Origin: Capnocytophaga bilenii
Lineage (GTDB): Bacteria; Bacteroidota; Bacteroidia; Flavobacteriales; Flavobacteriaceae
Direction of reading: 5' to 3'
Length of the DNA: 64,000 bases
Assembly: GCF_017565765.1 (NCBI RefSeq)
Contig: NZ_JAGDYP010000007.1
Span: 1 to 64,000, forward strand
The stretch's first letter is position 1, and each line of letters begins with the position of its first letter. The position numbers and the translations under genes are program-made. The notes beneath the pieces were generated by a model. The model saw nothing but the letters and a program-made list of their open reading frames with translations. It did no database searches and was not told the DNA's origin. Shown here in pieces: positions 26,125 through 34,906 of this stretch.

Positions 26125-28838
26125 ATTTTACTTTTTTTACTTTTCACAAAAGATAGTATTCCCAACAATAGTACTACCCCTATTGCGTAATATACAAAAG
26201 TGGGGGTGATAATCTTGTCGCCTGTAGCATAGCTGTGCATACCTGTAAGGTAGAAATTTACGCCGAAATAGGTCATCAATATACTGCCAAAAGCAACAAC
26301 GCTCATAAAATTGAACGCCCACAAGCTGCGCATTTTGGGTACTAAGCGCAGGTGGATTACAAAAGCGTAAATCATTATGCTAATCAGTGCCCACGTTTCT
26401 TTAGGATCCCAGCCCCAATAGCGCCCCCAGCTTTCGTTTGCCCACATACCGCCTATAAAATTGCCAATAGTGAGCATCACCAAACCTACAGTAAGCGATA
26501 GTTCGTTGACAATGGTAAGCTCTTGCTGAATTTTCTTAAGCGTAAGTACGTTGTTTTTGGTAGTAAAAATTATCAGCAAAAGATTGATAGCCCCCAAAAG
26601 CATTCCTAAGGCAAAAGGACCATAGCTGGCTACAATTACAGCTACGTGCAGCATCAGCCAATAGCTATTGAGCACAGGCTGTAGGGTGCCAATAGCGGGA
26701 TCCATCCAGTTCCAATGGGCTATCATCAGTATCATAGCGGTTACAAAAGCAGTGGCTGCTACCGACAGAGGAGAGCGGCGAGAGAAGAAAAGTCCTGCGC
26801 CTATAGCCGACCAGCCCACGTAAATCATACTCTCATAAGCATCGGTAAAAGGAGCGTGCCCTGATATGTACCAACGCAGGATAAGCCCCGTAGTATGAAG
26901 GGCAAAACAGCACCAGAGCAGGGCAATGGTCAGCTGGGTAAGTATTCTAAACACTCGTTTAGGGGTGAAAATATGCCATAATTGCACAATAAATAGTGCT
27001 ATGCCAAGATACAAATACGCCTGAAAGAGCCATTCGAAAATATTGATGCGGTTATACCATAGTTCTGTTGTTACTTTGTAGGGTGAAGGGAGTATTGAAG
27101 CCGAATAGAGCTCTTGCTGCAGTTTAATATTCTCTAATACTTTATCGGCTTTGCTGTAATCACCTGTTTTTGTGGCTTGTTGCAGCAGGATAAGATAAGC
27201 CGGCAGCGCGTTCTTTACAAACTTTTTGTAGAGTGGGTCGGTGATTTGGAGGGTATCCCTTAAGTAATCTAAGTGAGAAATCCACTTGTGATTGGTATCG
27301 TTAGGTACTGGGAAGACTTTGAAAATGTCGCCTTGCAATGCACGATTTAGCAAGCCGATGCGCTGGTCTACTTCCTTAAAATCTTTCTGAAACTGATTGG
27401 GAGTATTGGTATTGTAAATGTCTTTTAGCAAAGGGGCGAGTTTATAATGCCCTTGTGCATCAAAAAAGTCGCTGGGTTTTACCCATTTACTACCTTCTTT
27501 TACACCCAAAAAACGATGCAGACTATCATTAGCTTTCTTTACATACACAAGTTCGCTCTCATACCACAATTGCGGACTGAGAAGCATAGAGAGCAGCACT
27601 TGGTCGGCATTGAGCCCTTGGTAAGTGTCGTGCTTGCTGAGTTTTCTCAAGAGTTCTGAAGAAAAAGTATTAATAGGCTTAATGCGTCCATCGTCTTGAA
27701 TGAGTAAGGCACCAAATCTAGCAGCGTGGGTTTTATCTACTACAGGATAAGATTGAGCCGTTAGCAATGAAGTAGTTATAAAGAAAAGGAAAAGAGCCCC
27801 CGCTAAACGTTGCTTTTGTAGTGATTTAAGTTGTTGGCTGAGTTTCCTAAACCGCGACTTGCCTACAAACATAAATAGCAACAACCCAATAAATAGCAGT
27901 GAGTAGCCTATATAAGTAATCAGCGTACCCCAAAAGTCGTCATTTACGGAAAGTATGGTACCTTGTTCATCGGGGTGAAAAGACGATTGAAACAAGCGGT
28001 AGCCTTTGTAATTGAGAATATGATTCATATAAATATCGTAGTTGAAGCTATCTTCACGACTATCAATCGATACTTTACTTTTAAATGAGGCATAACTATT
28101 TTCAGTTCCTGGATATTTATCAGCTATAAAATCATTTAGTTTGATGCTAAAGGGCAACAATACTTCACGCGCCCCGTAACTAATGTGAAAGTCTAAACCA
28201 TTGAGGCTTGCAGTTGTGGGAGGGTGTTGTAGCCCCTTGTGCCCCATCACAGTAACTTGCTGCCGTTCGTTACCCGAAGTAATAGTAAATACCACTGTGC
28301 TCATTCCCTCAGTAGGTTCAGAAAAACTCTGATAATCCACCTGGAAGGGTTTTCCTTTAAAATCGGAATGCCATTGGTAATGATTGGAAGTATAAGTAGA
28401 GAAAAGTACCTCTTTTTGGTTTCGTTTTCTGAGCGGTTTTCCTTGATAATCACCATCTACTAAAACTGTAATATAAGTACGGCTGGAAAGATAGGCGTTA
28501 GCAGTTTCACCCTCGCGTAATGAGATAGTACCTTCATCGCCAAAATAACGCGTAATGCCCGCCCCCACAATGATAAATACCCACGAAAGATGCAAAATAA
28601 ACACTGCCCAATTTTCTTTTTTTAGCAGGCGATAACGCTGTATATTCCCTATAAAATTCACTACAAAAAACACTATCATCGCCTCAAACCACCAAGTGTT
28701 GTATACCCAAATGCGCGCAGTATCGGTATCGTAGTTGCTTTCTATGAAAGTACCACAAGCCATAGCGGCTGCAAAGGCAATAAAAAGAACTGCCATCAGC
28801 TTGGTAGAATAAAAAAAAGAAAGAATTTTTCGTATCAT
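26121..28838 (-). CDS. ccsBA: Fused cytochrome c biogenesis protein CcsBA (ResB-CcsA)
   Basis: 905 aa. System II heme exporter and cytochrome c heme lyase in the inner membrane. The N-terminal ResB/CcsB part has three membrane helices before and one after a large periplasmic domain. The C-terminal CcsA part has about eight helices and the tryptophan-rich WWD heme motif at about 799-816 (WANESWG...GWDPKETW). Conserved external His residues of the CcsA half are present (GHAPFTDAYES, MLHVAV). A single fused chain is usual in Bacteroidota. It starts the operon that continues into the lipoprotein and polyene-like genes. Confidence 0.93.
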   Translation of the reverse strand: MIRKILSFFYSTKLMAVLFIAFAAAMACGTFIESNYDTDTARIWVYNTWWFEAMIVFFVVNFIGNIQRYRLLKKENWAVFILHLSWVFIIVGAGITRYFGDEGTISLREGETANAYLSSRTYITVLVDGDYQGKPLRKRNQKEVLFSTYTSNHYQWHSDFKGKPFQVDYQSFSEPTEGMSTVVFTITSGNERQQVTVMGHKGLQHPPTTASLNGLDFHISYGAREVLLPFSIKLNDFIADKYPGTENSYASFKSKVSIDSREDSFNYDIYMNHILNYKGYRLFQSSFHPDEQGTILSVNDDFWGTLITYIGYSLLFIGLLLFMFVGKSRFRKLSQQLKSLQKQRLAGALFLFFITTSLLTAQSYPVVDKTHAARFGALLIQDDGRIKPINTFSSELLRKLSKHDTYQGLNADQVLLSMLLSPQLWYESELVYVKKANDSLHRFLGVKEGSKWVKPSDFFDAQGHYKLAPLLKDIYNTNTPNQFQKDFKEVDQRIGLLNRALQGDIFKVFPVPNDTNHKWISHLDYLRDTLQITDPLYKKFVKNALPAYLILLQQATKTGDYSKADKVLENIKLQQELYSASILPSPYKVTTELWYNRINIFEWLFQAYLYLGIALFIVQLWHIFTPKRVFRILTQLTIALLWCCFALHTTGLILRWYISGHAPFTDAYESMIYVGWSAIGAGLFFSRRSPLSVAATAFVTAMILMIAHWNWMDPAIGTLQPVLNSYWLMLHVAVIVASYGPFALGMLLGAINLLLIIFTTKNNVLTLKKIQQELTIVNELSLTVGLVMLTIGNFIGGMWANESWGRYWGWDPKETWALISIMIYAFVIHLRLVPKMRSLWAFNFMSVVAFGSILMTYFGVNFYLTGMHSYATGDKIITPTFVYYAIGVVLLLGILSFVKSKKSKI

Positions 28839-28846
28839 AACAGCGG

Positions 28847-28876
28847 CAAAGATACGTTATTTTTGATAATTACCAA
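28847..28876 (-). promoter_or_regulatory. Promoter of the ccsBA operon
   Basis: Minus-strand TTG (28874-28876), 19-base spacer, TATCTTTG (28847-28854). The box ends only 8 bases before the ATG at 28838, so the predicted leader is nearly absent. Confidence 0.75.
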
Positions 28877-28917
28877 AGTAATAAATAGGGTATTTAATTT
28901 TATTTTTTTGAAAAATA

Positions 28918-28947
28918 TTGGTATTTAAAAAAATAATTGTACATTTG
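28918..28947 (+). promoter_or_regulatory. Promoter of the thioredoxin-like gene
   Basis: TTG (28918-28920), 19-base spacer, TACATTTG (28940-28947) on the plus strand, back-to-back with the ccsBA promoter. Confidence 0.75.
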
Positions 28948-28970
28948 TGCGATTATTAAGTATTTAAGAA

Positions 28971-29270
28971 ATGGAAAAGTTTGGCGATATTATCAATGTA
29001 AGCACTCCTGTACTACTATGTTTTTATTCTGAAGGGATTGAAAACTCACTGCATATGAATGCGGTATTGCGTGAAGTTGTTTCTATTTTTAAGAGTCACG
29101 TGAAGGTAGTAAAAGTAGATATAGACAAAAATAAAGAACTTAGTAAAGCACTAAAAATTAGCACAATACCCACTATTATCATCTTTAATAAACAAAGTTT
29201 GATATGGCGAGGAGAAGGATTTCAAGATACAGAAGTATTGATGAAAGAGCTCAATAAATTTTTGCAGTAA
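28971..29270 (+). CDS. Thioredoxin-fold protein lacking the CxxC active site
   Basis: 99 aa, cytosolic. Fold landmarks are kept: VLLCFYSE strand, KVVKVDIDKNKEL, the cis-proline loop STIPTIIIF, and a C-terminal helix. The WCGPC position instead reads FYSEGIENSLH, with no cysteine pair, so it cannot be an ordinary disulfide reductase. It may be a structural or regulatory member. It is transcribed divergently from ccsBA. Its size matches compact thioredoxins. Confidence 0.78.
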   Translation: MEKFGDIINVSTPVLLCFYSEGIENSLHMNAVLREVVSIFKSHVKVVKVDIDKNKELSKALKISTIPTIIIFNKQSLIWRGEGFQDTEVLMKELNKFLQ

Positions 29271-29278
29271 TCAGGGGC

Positions 29279-30331
29279 TTATGAAGTGTAGTGAGAAATA
29301 AGAAGCCCTACTACCAAATCATAACTATTAATACCCACACTCTGTTTATTTGCTTTTAAGAAAACATTATAGCTGGACTTGAATACAGGTTCAGCTTTAT
29401 TTTTATATTGTTCCCAGAAAAGACGCACTTCTTTGTAATTTTCGAAAATACCTTTGTGAACCTTTGCTCTCAGTTCTTCGTAATGCTGAGGGGCTACCAT
29501 AGCTACCTCACCCAAAAAGTAACGCAAGGCAAAAAGCTCGGCACTGTAATTAAAATAAGGATTTTGAACTTTTTCAGCTGCCAAATAGCCCAAATAATTC
29601 GCTTCTTGTTCAGCAGCATACCCCATTTGGTGCGCTATCTCGTGGCAAGCCGTAATAGGAGTGCTATAGCCCACCATTAGTCCGTTTACTTGGGCTTCAT
29701 TGGTAAAAGGATTTAGATAACCACTATAGCCCATATAAGTAAGCAATTTGCTGTACAATGAGGGTTTAACGCTCTCTATAGCCTTAAAATCAGTAATACC
29801 TTGTCTATTCAATGGGTAAGCCGTTGCTGCAATGCGATATATTTCAGATTGTGATAACCAAAAATCTACCTTAGTACTATCATTTGCTGCCAACTTACTA
29901 TGTAAAGCGTTAGCACGTGCTATACAATTTTCGGTAGCTTTTAGCAATTGCTCCTCTGTATATTTTCTATCAATATGAAGACTTTCTGCCAAAGGTATTC
30001 TAAAATAGTTAAAACCCCACAGCATAAAAAATGCAAAAACAAGGCGTATTAGTTTAGTAAATAATTTGTCTAAAGTCTTTAGCGGTTCTTGCCATAACTT
30101 CCTGATGTATTTCACTGTCCCAAAAATAATGGCAATAAGCAATATAGTATAAAAAACATCTCCAAAAGAAAAAGGCAGCCATCCCCACAAAAAATGCTGT
30201 ATTTTGGCAATAAAAGGATAAATACCACAGCTATAAATAGACTCGGTGAACGCAGGAAAGTTACGAAAAACCAACCATATTGCTACCAAAATAGCAAGTA
30301 TAATATATTTTCGCACTGTCTTTTTCTTCAT
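29279..30331 (-). CDS. DUF3810 family membrane-anchored zinc-protease-like protein
   Basis: 350 aa. Three N-terminal hydrophobic segments (about 9-24, 49-74 and 92-106), then a soluble domain with a gluzincin-type HExxH in ITACHEIAHQMGYA and a following EQEANYLGYLA that may supply the third zinc ligand. Probably an inner-membrane metallopeptidase with a periplasmic active site; the substrate is unknown. Last gene of the ubiE-porT-DUF2911 operon, 5 bases after its neighbour. Confidence 0.8.
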   Translation of the reverse strand: MKKKTVRKYIILAILVAIWLVFRNFPAFTESIYSCGIYPFIAKIQHFLWGWLPFSFGDVFYTILLIAIIFGTVKYIRKLWQEPLKTLDKLFTKLIRLVFAFFMLWGFNYFRIPLAESLHIDRKYTEEQLLKATENCIARANALHSKLAANDSTKVDFWLSQSEIYRIAATAYPLNRQGITDFKAIESVKPSLYSKLLTYMGYSGYLNPFTNEAQVNGLMVGYSTPITACHEIAHQMGYAAEQEANYLGYLAAEKVQNPYFNYSAELFALRYFLGEVAMVAPQHYEELRAKVHKGIFENYKEVRLFWEQYKNKAEPVFKSSYNVFLKANKQSVGINSYDLVVGLLISHYTS

Positions 30332-30336
30332 TGCTT

Positions 30337-30957
30337 CTATTTTTTATCGTCTTTGCCCTCTAAATCTCTCTCAAATTGTTTTACCTCTCTAAGCTGCTCT
30401 ACAATCTTATCAATAGTTTCTTTTTTATCTACTTCAATAGGTATTTCCACCTTCAAGTATTCCCAACGTATCACCAAATTCACTTTGTCATTAGAGATAG
30501 CTTCAAATGAAAACTCCAGCGACTCTTGCAACTCTTTAGTTTGCGTTACAGGTACGGTAAATTCTATAGCGTTTTCATTGGGGTCGTAACTATAAGCGCC
30601 CCAAGCGTTCGAGTCGTAGTTGAGCACTACCGTCCATTGGTGAGCTTCTGGGGTTACAAATATAGCATAATCACCTTTTTTTACGGGTAAACCTCCAAAC
30701 TTTACAGGCTGATAAAATGTAATACTTGTAGCCTGATTAGCCCCCAAGCGCCATATTTTGCCATAAGGCACTAGTTCGCCAAATATCTTACGCCCACGCA
30801 CACTCGGGCGACCATAATCTACTGTAATTTGGCTTACTGAAAATTGTTGGGTAATCACTTGGCGCGGACTTGCCATTGGGTAACTAAAGTTCTGCCCAAA
30901 CGACCACAAGCCGCATAAGAAACATACTATAAAAGTAATCTTTTTCATCTTATTCAA
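30337..30957 (-). CDS. DUF2911 family secreted protein
   Basis: 206 aa (a second in-frame ATG at 30948 gives 203). A signal peptide ends near SFGQ. The family pattern is clear: SYPMASPRQVITQQFSVSQ, VDYGRPSVRGRKIFGELVPYGKIWRLGANQAT (in pieces) and the DYAIFVTPEAHQWTVVLN segment. Predicted beta-rich periplasmic or outer-surface protein of unknown function. It overlaps the porT stop by 8 bases. Confidence 0.83.
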   Translation of the reverse strand: MNKMKKITFIVCFLCGLWSFGQNFSYPMASPRQVITQQFSVSQITVDYGRPSVRGRKIFGELVPYGKIWRLGANQATSITFYQPVKFGGLPVKKGDYAIFVTPEAHQWTVVLNYDSNAWGAYSYDPNENAIEFTVPVTQTKELQESLEFSFEAISNDKVNLVIRWEYLKVEIPIEVDKKETIDKIVEQLREVKQFERDLEGKDDKK

Positions 30958-31672
30958 AATTCAAGTTCAGAAGAAAACCGCGAGTTTTCATACCATTTAA
31001 GTTGCTCGTCCAAGGGCTATTAGGGTCGTTATCGGGTACCAACTCATTGTTGATAGAGAACATCGCCCTTGCCGAAGCCGAAACCCTAAAATAATGCGTA
31101 TAAAAGTCAATACCTAAACCAAACTCATAAAAGTATACATTCTTTTTTACGCGAAAGGTACGATCAGCATTATCAATTGTTAGGTTGTCATTGCTACTAA
31201 GGTTGAAAACTGTCGATGCCCCTGCTGTAAGAAAAGGCTTCACGTTAAACCAACGTATAGCACTGTATTTCAACAGCAAAGGTATGTATATATAAGTAGA
31301 TTGTGCATCGCGCTCCCAATCACGAGCTTCACCAAAACCAGGGAAGGTAAGCACACGCTTGTTGTATACCAACCCAGGTTCTATGCGCAAATCCAATTGT
31401 TTTACCAAACGCATCGAGCCTGTCAGCCCTACATTGAAGCCTATTTTGCGTTCCGTAAGCACCTCTTTAAGCCTATCTACACCATAATTGAGTTCGTTGT
31501 AGTCTATTTTAAAATCAAAAGTATTTGCCCCAAAATAGTAGCCCCATTGGTAGCGCTTTTCATCAAAATGCTCTAAATTTATCATTGGTTGCTTGAATTG
31601 TGCATAGAGTTGAAAACCACCCATACACACAAGTAACATCAATAGAGTTCTTTTCAGACTTTTGTTATTCAT
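30950..31672 (-). CDS. porT: Type IX secretion/gliding-associated PorT-like beta-barrel
   Basis: 240 aa. Signal peptide (about 1-25, ending YAQ), then an eight-strand OmpA-like outer-membrane barrel pattern with FGANTFDFKIDYN, KIGFNVGLTGSMRLV and a terminal aromatic strand ending LNLNFE. Length and position directly after ubiE are as I know them for PorT in Flavobacteriia, where it is needed for type IX secretion. The symbol rests on this synteny plus barrel type; other PorT-family barrels would look similar. Confidence 0.75.
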   Translation of the reverse strand: MNNKSLKRTLLMLLVCMGGFQLYAQFKQPMINLEHFDEKRYQWGYYFGANTFDFKIDYNELNYGVDRLKEVLTERKIGFNVGLTGSMRLVKQLDLRIEPGLVYNKRVLTFPGFGEARDWERDAQSTYIYIPLLLKYSAIRWFNVKPFLTAGASTVFNLSSNDNLTIDNADRTFRVKKNVYFYEFGLGIDFYTHYFRVSASARAMFSINNELVPDNDPNSPWTSNLNGMKTRGFLLNLNFE

Positions 31673-31688
31673 TATTTATTTTTATTTT

Positions 31689-32423
31689 CTATTTATTTGC
31701 AATGTAAATGGTAGCTACCCCTCCTAAAGTTTTAGGGTGATAGCTCGTATGCTGATAGCCTACCTTATCCAATATTTCCTGAAACTTCTTGCCATAGGGA
31801 AAGTGTATGGCTGAGTTTGATAGGTATCGGTATGCCGAGCGGTCTTTAGAAAACAACTTGCCTACCAAAGGCATCACATAGTTGGTATACAAGTGATACC
31901 CCTGCTTAAAAGGAAATTTTTCGGGTACTGAAGTTTCTAAAACTACCAAGCGCCCGTTAGGTTTCAGCACTCGTTTTATTTCAGAAAGTCCTTTTTCTAA
32001 ATCCTCAAAATTACGCACACCAAATCCCACCGTTACAGCATCAAAGCTTTCATCGGCAAAAGGCAGTTGCTCACTATCGCCTTGCACTAAGGTAATGCGG
32101 TCGGTAAGGTTGCGCTTTGCCACCTTTTCACGCCCTACCGATAACATCCCTTCCGAGATGTCTAAGCCTGTTATTTTTACCCCTTCTATTTCGGTGAGGG
32201 CAATTGCCAAATCGCCTGTGCCGGTAGCCACATCCAATACTGCTGTAGGGTGTATTTCAGCTACTTTCTGTACTACAAACTTACGCCATTTTATATCCGA
32301 CCCCAAAGAAATAACACGGTTTAGCCCGTCATACGTACCCGATATGGTATTAAACATTTGGGTAACTTGTTGTTTCTTGCCCTGTGCCGAATTTTGATAA
32401 GGTGTAACTGTGTTTGCTGACAT
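31689..32423 (-). CDS. ubiE: Demethylmenaquinone methyltransferase
   Basis: 244 aa from the ATG at 32423. An upstream in-frame ATG at 32444 lies inside the -7 box and is rejected. C-methylates demethylmenaquinone to menaquinone, the last step of the quinone pathway, in the cytosol. Motifs: VTQMFNTISGTYDGLNR, SAM loop LDVATGTGDLA, FADESFDAVTVGFGVRNFED, and the C-terminal HPKTLGGVATIYIA. First gene of the operon with porT, DUF2911 and DUF3810. Confidence 0.93.
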   Translation of the reverse strand: MSANTVTPYQNSAQGKKQQVTQMFNTISGTYDGLNRVISLGSDIKWRKFVVQKVAEIHPTAVLDVATGTGDLAIALTEIEGVKITGLDISEGMLSVGREKVAKRNLTDRITLVQGDSEQLPFADESFDAVTVGFGVRNFEDLEKGLSEIKRVLKPNGRLVVLETSVPEKFPFKQGYHLYTNYVMPLVGKLFSKDRSAYRYLSNSAIHFPYGKKFQEILDKVGYQHTSYHPKTLGGVATIYIANK

Positions 32424-32441
32424 ACGATGCGTAATTTTTTG

Positions 32442-32470
32442 CAAAGATACAAAATAATTATAAATGACAA
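32442..32470 (-). promoter_or_regulatory. Promoter of the ubiE-porT operon
   Basis: Minus-strand TTG (32468-32470), 18-base spacer, TATCTTTG (32442-32449), 18 bases before the chosen ubiE ATG. Confidence 0.65.
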
Positions 32471-32508
32471 ATTACAAACCACAAATTATTTGCGCCAAGA
32501 TTTAATAG

Positions 32509-33423
32509 CTAAGTGTATTGCTCGTATGCTTTTTTTAGATGTTTCTTTACTTCTTCAGCCAATGAAGCAGGCGAAAGCACTTTCACATACTGACTGCGAG
32601 CGCATATCTCCATCACAAAATTGTAGTTAGGAACAAGCTGTAAGCTGATACGCACCTCATCTTCATTATCCTCTAATAGCTCTTGCGAAGGGTGCAGTGG
32701 TAAGGTTTTAACGTACTGCCCCTGCTCGTAGTCAAACGATAAAATGATTTCTTGCGGAGGTGTCTCCGTATCAATCATTACTCCATAAGTATTTTTAAAG
32801 AGGGCTTCTATATTCACCTTTTGGCGGTGTGCTTTGGTAGCTGTAACCTCCAATTGCGTGATACGGTCTAAGCCAAAAGTCTTAAACTGCATAGGCTCTT
32901 TGTGCTCTGCCGCTATAAGATACCAACGCCTGTTGTGTTCCTTTAAGGCATAGGGCACCACCTCGCGCTGGCGAGCTACCCCTTCCCAAAATTTGGTGTA
33001 GAAAAACCGCACTGTACGCTCTTTTTCTATAGCCTCAATAATGTCTTCAATATAGTTTAAACCCAGCGTTTTTTCTTGTCGTTCAAATAGTAGCACCTCT
33101 TGCATCTCTTTGGTGCGGCGGTAAGCATCCACCAATAAGATATTGTCAAAAATAGCATAGCGATTTGTTAGTTCACTTTCTTCAATCACCCACCTATCTC
33201 TGCCGTTGCGTACTATGTAAATCATAAAAATATCTTCTAACAGATGTCTATCCCGCTGAAAAGTCTTTTCCGAAAAAGTAAACTTATCTTCCTCGCAGTC
33301 TTTATCCTCGTGTTTTTGCTTTAGGTAATCGTATAACTCCCGATAGCTAAGTCCCTCTTCAGGAGCTCTTTCAAGAGCTTTTACAATATACACCAATCGC
33401 AATAATTGTTCTTTTTTAGCCAT
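32509..33423 (-). CDS. WYL-domain transcriptional regulator
   Basis: 304 aa. N-terminal winged helix (about 1-75, LRLVYIVKALE...LSYRELYDYLKQK), a linker, then a WYL domain (about 135-225) with RRWYLIAAEH, and a C-terminal WCX extension. WYL domains sense ligands, sometimes nucleic acid or nucleotides, and many regulate DNA-damage or defence genes. It follows the small receiver-like gene by 12 bases, forming a two-gene unit. Confidence 0.88.
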   Translation of the reverse strand: MAKKEQLLRLVYIVKALERAPEEGLSYRELYDYLKQKHEDKDCEEDKFTFSEKTFQRDRHLLEDIFMIYIVRNGRDRWVIEESELTNRYAIFDNILLVDAYRRTKEMQEVLLFERQEKTLGLNYIEDIIEAIEKERTVRFFYTKFWEGVARQREVVPYALKEHNRRWYLIAAEHKEPMQFKTFGLDRITQLEVTATKAHRQKVNIEALFKNTYGVMIDTETPPQEIILSFDYEQGQYVKTLPLHPSQELLEDNEDEVRISLQLVPNYNFVMEICARSQYVKVLSPASLAEEVKKHLKKAYEQYT

Positions 33424-33435
33424 AGTTTTTTAGTA

Positions 33436-33726
33436 TTATATTTCAGTAATTGTTTTAAAATTCTTCAGTAGCCGCTCTATATTCTCCTTCCCTACAGGGT
33501 TTTGGCTGTGTACTGCAAAAGCAGGCAAAGACAACTGATGGTCTAAACAATAATCCACCAAATATTTAGCACAATCATAGCCCGAAAGCCCCTCGCCCAA
33601 ATCGTGGTCGAACGAAATAAAATCAGGCAACCCATACCGCTGAAGATAAGCTACAAATTCCTCATAACTATACACCCGCTCAAACCCCTCAGGAGTTGTA
33701 CGGAGGTCATCTAAATAAAGATTCAT
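33436..33726 (-). CDS. Cyclic-phosphate processing receiver (cREC)-like protein
   Basis: 96 aa. A receiver-like fold with YLDDLRTTPEGF at the start, DFISFDHDLGEGLSGYDCAKYL in the middle (key Asp residues) and FAVHSQNPVGKENIE near the end. This matches the small cREC_REC family proposed to process cyclic nucleotide phosphates, often found with RNA-end or defence enzymes. Function is inferred only. It leads a two-gene operon with the WYL regulator. Confidence 0.75.
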   Translation of the reverse strand: MNLYLDDLRTTPEGFERVYSYEEFVAYLQRYGLPDFISFDHDLGEGLSGYDCAKYLVDYCLDHQLSLPAFAVHSQNPVGKENIERLLKNFKTITEI

Positions 33727-33750
33727 TGCATTACTTTAAAAATTACACTG

Positions 33751-33785
33751 CAAAGATACAAAATAAAGTGGACATATTATGACCA
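33751..33785 (-). promoter_or_regulatory. Promoter with TGTCC-N11-TATCTTTG architecture
   Basis: Minus strand: GGTC, 6 bases, TGTCC (33770-33774), 11 bases, TATCTTTG (33751-33758), before the cREC-like gene. The same arrangement recurs at 36016-36039 and 41525-41558. Confidence 0.6.
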
Positions 33786-33804
33786 ACTATATTTTTTCTT
33801 CAAT

Positions 33805-33834
33805 AAAAAATCCCCACTTTTTTAGGAGTGGGGA
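33805..33834 (-). terminator. Terminator of the PD-(D/E)XK gene
   Basis: 8-bp stem (33811-33818 with 33827-33834, CCCCACT core), 8-base loop, T run on the minus strand, 15 bases after the stop. Confidence 0.8.
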
Positions 33835-33848
33835 GAGGTTGATAGCTA

Positions 33849-34865
33849 TTATTTTAGAATTTCTTCTCGTAAGAAATTTAGATATTTAGTTAGATTTTCA
33901 ACTACTTTTTGAGCATTTACAAACCCTTTTTCATTAGCCAACCAATTTTCTTTATCAACAATAGCAACTGTCATATATTTGCCATTACCAAACCTATCAG
34001 GTTTTCTAATTTCGTTTAATCCTAAAGCGTTTGCTTTCTCAATAATTAAATTGTAAAGCTCATTACGAGTGTTTGCTCTGTCAAAATTATCAGGCAAATC
34101 AATATCGTCAGGGTCTGTAGATAATTTAAAGCACAATTTCCCTTCTTCAAGTTGTATGTATACGGGATAGTCTCCCCAATACTCCCAATTAAGAATGGCA
34201 TTCCAAAAACCTCCGTTTGGATTGTTTACATAATGCCATTTTAGTATATTGATTTTAGTTTCAATAAGTTTGAAAAAGCCTTGCCAATCATTGCCATTCC
34301 ATTCGTCTAAAGGCTTATGTTCAAAGTCAGTACTTAATTTTTCTAAGTTAGTCATACGTTCGTAAAAATCAATAAAGATATTGTTTTTAATATCTTTATG
34401 ACTATTAAGTAAAGTTATGAAGTCAGTCCTATCAAAGATAGCGTATCCTTTATCTTTTATTGCATTAAAAATACTCAAACTTTCATTCCCTGTTTTAAGG
34501 TAAATACAAATAGGTGTTTCATATTTGTTTTCTGAACACCATTTTTCTGCTATTTCCTTATAACGTTCTAATTGATTAGAATGTTCAGAACTAATGGTTT
34601 TATCCTCTATTATGATAAGATATTTACCATTTACTTCTGCCCATACATCAATGTTTTCCCACTGACGCCCTGCTTCAACTGTAAGTATGGGCTCATTAAA
34701 ATTTGGAATTTGTTTTTTTATGAGCATAGAAACAAATTCTTTTGCACATAGATTTAATTCCTTGCCATATTGCTGATTGTCATCATCAGCAAAAGCCAAT
34801 AGCCAAGTGATAAAAGCATCCTGACTAAGTTCTTTGGTAGCGATGTCAAAAATGTTTGGTTTCAT
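33849..34865 (-). CDS. PD-(D/E)XK nuclease superfamily protein
   Basis: 338 aa from the ATG at 34865. A longer frame starts at 34892, but that codon falls inside a TATATTTG box at 34890-34897. The N-terminal DIATKELSQDAFITWLLAFAD and the core NIDVWAEVNGKYLIIIEDKT (about residues 80-100, giving D...ExK) match the PDDEXK_4 group. These are predicted nucleases, many in phage-defence or mobile settings. The C-terminal half is unassigned. Single gene with its own terminator. Confidence 0.8.
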   Translation of the reverse strand: MKPNIFDIATKELSQDAFITWLLAFADDDNQQYGKELNLCAKEFVSMLIKKQIPNFNEPILTVEAGRQWENIDVWAEVNGKYLIIIEDKTISSEHSNQLERYKEIAEKWCSENKYETPICIYLKTGNESLSIFNAIKDKGYAIFDRTDFITLLNSHKDIKNNIFIDFYERMTNLEKLSTDFEHKPLDEWNGNDWQGFFKLIETKINILKWHYVNNPNGGFWNAILNWEYWGDYPVYIQLEEGKLCFKLSTDPDDIDLPDNFDRANTRNELYNLIIEKANALGLNEIRKPDRFGNGKYMTVAIVDKENWLANEKGFVNAQKVVENLTKYLNFLREEILK

Positions 34866-34889
34866 AAATATATTTTTTATTTGTTGCTG

Positions 34890-34897
34890 CAAATATA
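34890..34897 (-). promoter_or_regulatory. -7 box of the PD-(D/E)XK gene
   Basis: TATATTTG on the minus strand, 24 bases before the ATG at 34865; it decides the start. Confidence 0.5.
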
Positions 34898-34906
34898 CAA
34901 CTTTTT

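Noticed and set aside
32424-32444. Upstream ATG of ubiE at 32444
   Set aside because: It lies within the TATCTTTG promoter box and adds residues not typical of UbiE.
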